This document shows, in pieces, positions 12,788 through 15,034 of a stretch of 15,034 nucleotides of DNA. The notes beneath the pieces were generated by a model. It saw nothing but the letters and a program-made list of their open reading frames with translations, had not been told where the DNA came from and made no database searches. The stretch covers positions 1-15,034 of the forward strand of contig JANTGV010000004.1 in assembly GCA_024762745.1 (NCBI GenBank), given 5' to 3'. Position numbers and translations under genes: made by a program. Position 1 is the stretch's first letter. Each line of letters opens with the position of its first letter. The DNA comes from Sulfurimonas sp. GTDB taxonomy: Bacteria; Campylobacterota; Campylobacteria; Campylobacterales; Sulfurimonadaceae.

Positions 12788-13942
12788 ATGAGTGATAATA
12801 TTGTACTTATAGTCACAATTTCACTTATTATTATGTTCTCTCCCTTTATTGCCAAAGGTTTAAAACTCCCGACTACGCCCATAGAGATTATTTTAGGTTC
12901 TATTCTCGGTTATGTGGGATTTTTACATAATGAACACCTCTTTGACTTAGTTGCCGAACTCGGTTTTTTATATCTAATGTTTATAGCCGGTACAGAAATT
13001 AATTTAAAAAATGTTCTCAAAACACCTTCGGCTCTGATGAAAAAAGTTATGCTGTACCTTGTCATTCTCTATGGCTTCTCCATTGCTTTTTCAATCTATT
13101 TTGATCTTGGAAAGATATTTATGGTACTCCTGCCACTTATCTCTGTTGGCCTTGTGGCAACACTATCCAAAGAGTATGGGAAAACAAGTTGGCTTGAACT
13201 CTCAATGACAGCAGGTGGTATTGGAGAGGTTGTCAGTATTGCGATTATCACTATAACAGCAGCGGCACTTCAATCTGGCTTCGGAATAGACCTCTTTAAG
13301 TCAATCATGGCCCTCATACTCTTTTTAATATTTATGTTTATACTCTTTCGTGCTATGCAGCTCATTTTTTGGTGGTTTCCAAAGGTATCTACTGCTCTTA
13401 TGCCGCATGAAGACAATAAGGAACAGGATATAAGACTTTCAATGGGAATTTTCTTTCTCCTTGTAGGTGCTATGCTTTATCTACATCTCGAACTTGCGTT
13501 TGGTGCATTCTTAGCAGGGATATTTATACCTACCTTTTTTCAGCATAAACATGAACTTCCGGAAAAACTGGCATCTTACGGTTTTGGATTTTTAATACCA
13601 ATCTTTTTTATTCATATCGGAAGTTCATTCAACCTCGAAGCACTTGGAATGGAGGGTCTTATCACTAAGGCTATTATTATTGCTGTTATGATGATAGTTA
13701 TGAGAGTTCTTGCTTCACTTGTCTTTATCAAAGAACTCGGTTTTACAGATGCTATACTTATGGGCCTATCACACTCTATGCCTCTGACACTTCTTATCGC
13801 GATGGCTACACTCGCCTTTAGTGCAAACTCTATAGATCAACTCCACTACTACGCGTTTATCTTAGCTGCACTTTTTCAAGTCATAGGTGTTATGATTATA
13901 ATCAAACTAATCAATAATCAAAAGGCGAAGGAGTTGGCATAA
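12788..13942 (+). CDS. CPA2-family cation/proton antiporter (Kef/NapA-like membrane domain only)
   Basis: A 384-residue protein with about 11-12 transmembrane segments, the fold of the monovalent cation:proton antiporter 2 family (Na_H_Exchanger domain). It has the family hallmark ELGFLYLMFIAGTEINLKN (about residues 57-75). It ends after the membrane domain, without a TrkA-N/RCK regulatory domain, so it is not a full KefB/C. In the helix that normally carries the ion-binding acidic pair (DD, ND or QD), the sequence is TAGGIGEVVSIA, which aligns as Gly-Glu. Inner-membrane exchange of Na+ or K+ for H+ is expected, and ion choice is unknown. The start is set by the strong ribosome binding site. 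Its TAA overlaps the next ATG by one base. Confidence 0.87.
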   Translation: MSDNIVLIVTISLIIMFSPFIAKGLKLPTTPIEIILGSILGYVGFLHNEHLFDLVAELGFLYLMFIAGTEINLKNVLKTPSALMKKVMLYLVILYGFSIAFSIYFDLGKIFMVLLPLISVGLVATLSKEYGKTSWLELSMTAGGIGEVVSIAIITITAAALQSGFGIDLFKSIMALILFLIFMFILFRAMQLIFWWFPKVSTALMPHEDNKEQDIRLSMGIFFLLVGAMLYLHLELAFGAFLAGIFIPTFFQHKHELPEKLASYGFGFLIPIFFIHIGSSFNLEALGMEGLITKAIIIAVMMIVMRVLASLVFIKELGFTDAILMGLSHSMPLTLLIAMATLAFSANSIDQLHYYAFILAALFQVIGVMIIIKLINNQKAKELA

Positions 13943-14295
13943 TGAGCCGTTCTGTTTTATTGCAACTCGCACGTGATTCAATTCAAGAAGTACTTGAAGC
14001 AAAAAACAGTATCAATAAGGAGTCCCTTTTAAAAGAGCACCCTCTCCTTTTAGAAACAATTTTCTCAACTGTAAATATCTATATAGATAAGGAGCTTAGA
14101 GGCTCTTCAAGCTCAAAAAATCGGACTTCGCTTCTTGAGGGAATAATCATAAATGCAAAAAGAGCTGCCTTTGAAGATGTAAACTTCTTACCACTCTCAA
14201 CCTCAGAGTACCTGCACTCTGAAATAGAGATAATTCTAGAGACCCCAGAGGGCAGTATCAGCGAAAGAGACCCTGCAATACTTGAAGAGAGTTAA
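13942..14295 (+). CDS. AMMECR1-like protein, short form
   Basis: A 117-residue protein resembling the first part of AMMECR1-domain proteins. LLQLARDSIQEVLEAK (6-21) matches the N-terminal helix. ELRGSSSS (51-58) takes the place of the family signature LRGCIG. NAKRAAFEDVNFLPLSTSEY (70-89) followed by EIEIILETPEG matches the core NA-AA-D-RF-P-EL-IE pattern. Full AMMECR1 proteins are about 170-200 residues; this one stops where the second half should begin, and nothing resembling it follows before msrA. Either a natural short form or a truncated gene. AMMECR1 function is poorly known. Coupled to the antiporter by TAATG overlap, with AAGGAG at 13928-13933. Recognition is by eye and moderately sure. 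Confidence 0.65.
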   Translation: MSRSVLLQLARDSIQEVLEAKNSINKESLLKEHPLLLETIFSTVNIYIDKELRGSSSSKNRTSLLEGIIINAKRAAFEDVNFLPLSTSEYLHSEIEIILETPEGSISERDPAILEES

Positions 14296-14303
14296 AAGTC
14301 TAA

Positions 14304-14828
14304 TTAAACTAGTTTCTCTGGAAACTTCGTCATAAATTTTTGAAGTTTTGGTGCTATAACTACTTGACAGTAGCCCTCTGAAGAGTGTCCAGCGTAATAA
14401 TCTTGATGGTAATCCTCAGCAGGATATACCTCAGGTAACTGACTGACCTCTGTGACTATCTTCTCAGAAAAATCTGCTTGATGCTTTTTAATAGAGTCCA
14501 TTATTATCGCTCTCTCTGCTTCATCTCTATAGTAAATAACTGAACGATACTGTGTTCCTCTGTCTGCTCCTTGAGCATTTAATGTTGTCGGGTCATGTAT
14601 AACAAAAAAGATCTCTAAAAGTTCTTGAAGTGTGATAATTTCATCATCATAGGTGATATCTACAATCTCTGCATGACCACTTACACCAGTGCAAACACTC
14701 TGGTAAGAGGGATTTGGTCTATGTCCTCCTGCATATCCACTAACAGCAGACTTAACACCTTTTACACTTCTATAAACCGCTTCTATACACCAAAAACATC
14801 CACCACCAAGCACCACTCTCTTTTCCAT
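14304..14828 (-). CDS. msrA: Peptide methionine sulfoxide reductase MsrA
   Basis: A 174-residue MsrA, of normal length. The catalytic motif GGGCFWCIE places the active cysteine at C11, with C14 and E16 beside it. GYAGG (31-35), the DPTTLNAQGADRGTQYRS segment (79-96) and YPAEDYHQDYY (135-145) are conserved. A resolving-type cysteine is C154 in EGYCQ. It reduces methionine-S-sulfoxide with thioredoxin and protects against oxidative damage; no export signal is seen, so it is cytosolic. AGGGTGG (14834-14840 region) precedes the ATG. Its leader carries copy B of the 43-base repeat, including a start codon in another frame. It converges on the AMMECR1-like gene with an 8-base gap and no convincing terminator between them. 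Confidence 0.95.
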   Translation of the reverse strand: MEKRVVLGGGCFWCIEAVYRSVKGVKSAVSGYAGGHRPNPSYQSVCTGVSGHAEIVDITYDDEIITLQELLEIFFVIHDPTTLNAQGADRGTQYRSVIYYRDEAERAIIMDSIKKHQADFSEKIVTEVSQLPEVYPAEDYHQDYYAGHSSEGYCQVVIAPKLQKFMTKFPEKLV

Positions 14829-14865
14829 TTTCCACCCTATAATAATTGTTTGTACGATTCGGCAT
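14770..14865 (-). other. Candidate 31-codon upstream ORF in the msrA leader, starting in the repeat
   Basis: The ATG inside repeat copy B (14865-14863) follows GTGAGG, a Shine-Dalgarno-like site. It opens a frame starting MPNRTNNYYRVENG that runs past the msrA start in a different frame and stops at 14770. The first codons parallel the SDR start MPSR in copy A. If translated it would compete with or couple to msrA translation. This is sequence geometry only, with no sign of protein conservation. Confidence 0.25.
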
Positions 14866-14895
14866 TTAATGCCTCACTGCATTGAGTTTTAACTC
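14853..14895 (-). repeat. 43-base structured repeat, copy B (msrA leader)
   Basis: Same element as at 2697-2739, on the opposite strand and again in the leader of the gene it faces. Hairpin 1 is GAGT-TAAA-ACTC (14895-14884). Hairpin 2 is GGCAT-TAA-ATGCC (14873-14861), here with a fifth pair that copy A lacks. Both base-pair differences in hairpin 1 between the copies are compensated. Upstream, TAATAAT on the minus strand (about 14904-14910) is a possible -10 that would place the start near the beginning of the repeat. Confidence 0.75.
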
Positions 14896-14911
14896 TCATG
14901 TCCAATTATTA

Positions 14912-14926
14912 CACAAAAATCTTGTG
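14912..14926. repeat. Short inverted repeat upstream of msrA
   Basis: CACAA-AAATC-TTGTG, a 5-bp inverted repeat just upstream of the candidate msrA -10. It could be an operator half-site pair or chance in AT-rich DNA. No regulator is identifiable. Confidence 0.25.
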
Positions 14927-14984
14927 AAAATTCATTAAATTTTCTTTATCTCAAATAATTAAGTCCTAACAAAAATAAAAGCTT

Positions 14985-14990
14985 TATAAT
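14985..14990 (+). promoter_or_regulatory. Candidate sigma70 -10 box for the gene starting at 15024
   Basis: A perfect TATAAT on the plus strand in an AT-rich region with no -35, the usual Campylobacterota layout. It implies a leader of about 27 bases that contains AAAGG (15011-15015). Confidence 0.55.
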
Positions 14991-15023
14991 TAAATATTAT
15001 AAGAAAAGTAAAAGGTATCTGTA

Positions 15024-15034
15024 ATGCAAAAAAT
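15024..15034 (+). CDS. Start of an unidentified gene, cut by the window edge
   Basis: ATG CAA AAA at 15024 with AAAGG nine bases upstream and a TATAAT box at 14985-14990. Only three full codons (MQK) are visible, so nothing can be said about the product. It is divergent from msrA across about 195 bases that also hold repeat copy B. Confidence 0.45.

Noticed and set aside
14283..14320. Bidirectional terminator between the AMMECR1-like gene and msrA
   Set aside because: The AT-rich stretch has only imperfect pairing around ACTAGTTT and no GC-containing stem followed by a T-run.
14625..14885. 86-residue plus-strand frame across msrA and repeat copy B
   Set aside because: It is antisense to the well-supported msrA, has no ribosome binding site, and shows no family features.
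2697..14895. Composite transposon or genomic island bounded by the two repeats
   Set aside because: The enclosed genes are core functions (topA, flagellar filament, bioB), there is no transposase or integrase, and no direct target duplications are visible.

Overview
The window is an AT-rich chromosomal segment from a flagellated member of the Campylobacterota (Epsilonproteobacteria), most like Sulfurimonas or a close relative. The assignment is inference. It rests on a flagellin of the campylobacterial type, a flagellin-modifying Maf glycosyltransferase, a short Campylobacter/Helicobacter-style BioB, and sigma28/sigma54-type promoters beside the flagellar genes. I see no tRNA, rRNA, CRISPR array, transposase or phage gene.

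Left part (1-2662, minus strand): a three-gene sugar operon in which every junction overlaps. It reads Cof-type HAD phosphatase, then an FHS-family sugar permease, then a D-hexose-6-phosphate mutarotase that runs off the left edge. A short-chain dehydrogenase (2727-3425, plus) is divergent from it.

Centre (3427-8925): flagellar filament genes. fliS and a small FliT-like gene run leftward. fliD (filament cap) runs rightward from the shared intergenic region, followed by the Maf glycosyltransferase gene. The flagellin gene faces them from the other side of a strong hairpin terminator. The promoters look tiered: sigma28-like sites precede fliD and flagellin, while a sigma54-like site precedes maf. 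The flagellin leader carries a CsrA-type GGA hairpin plus a GGA in its ribosome binding site, the layout expected for FliW-CsrA control.

Right part (9125-14295, plus): a tight housekeeping run of topA (TTG start), a 19-codon ORF, a YfcE-like phosphodiesterase, bioB, a CPA2-type cation/proton antiporter and a shortened AMMECR1-like protein, mostly with overlapping stops and starts. The BioB lacks one of the classical [2Fe-2S] cysteine ligands. msrA (14304-14828, minus) converges on this run, and a further gene starts at 15024 and leaves the window.

The most unusual signal is a 43-base element present twice in inverted orientation, at 2697-2739 (leader and start of the SDR gene) and 14853-14895 (leader of msrA). 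The copies match at 36 of 43 positions. Their first hairpin differs by two compensating base-pair changes. Their second hairpin covers a Shine-Dalgarno-like GAGG and an ATG. It looks like a structured, portable 5'-leader or REP-like element, and the two copies enclose the whole filament and topA/bioB region.
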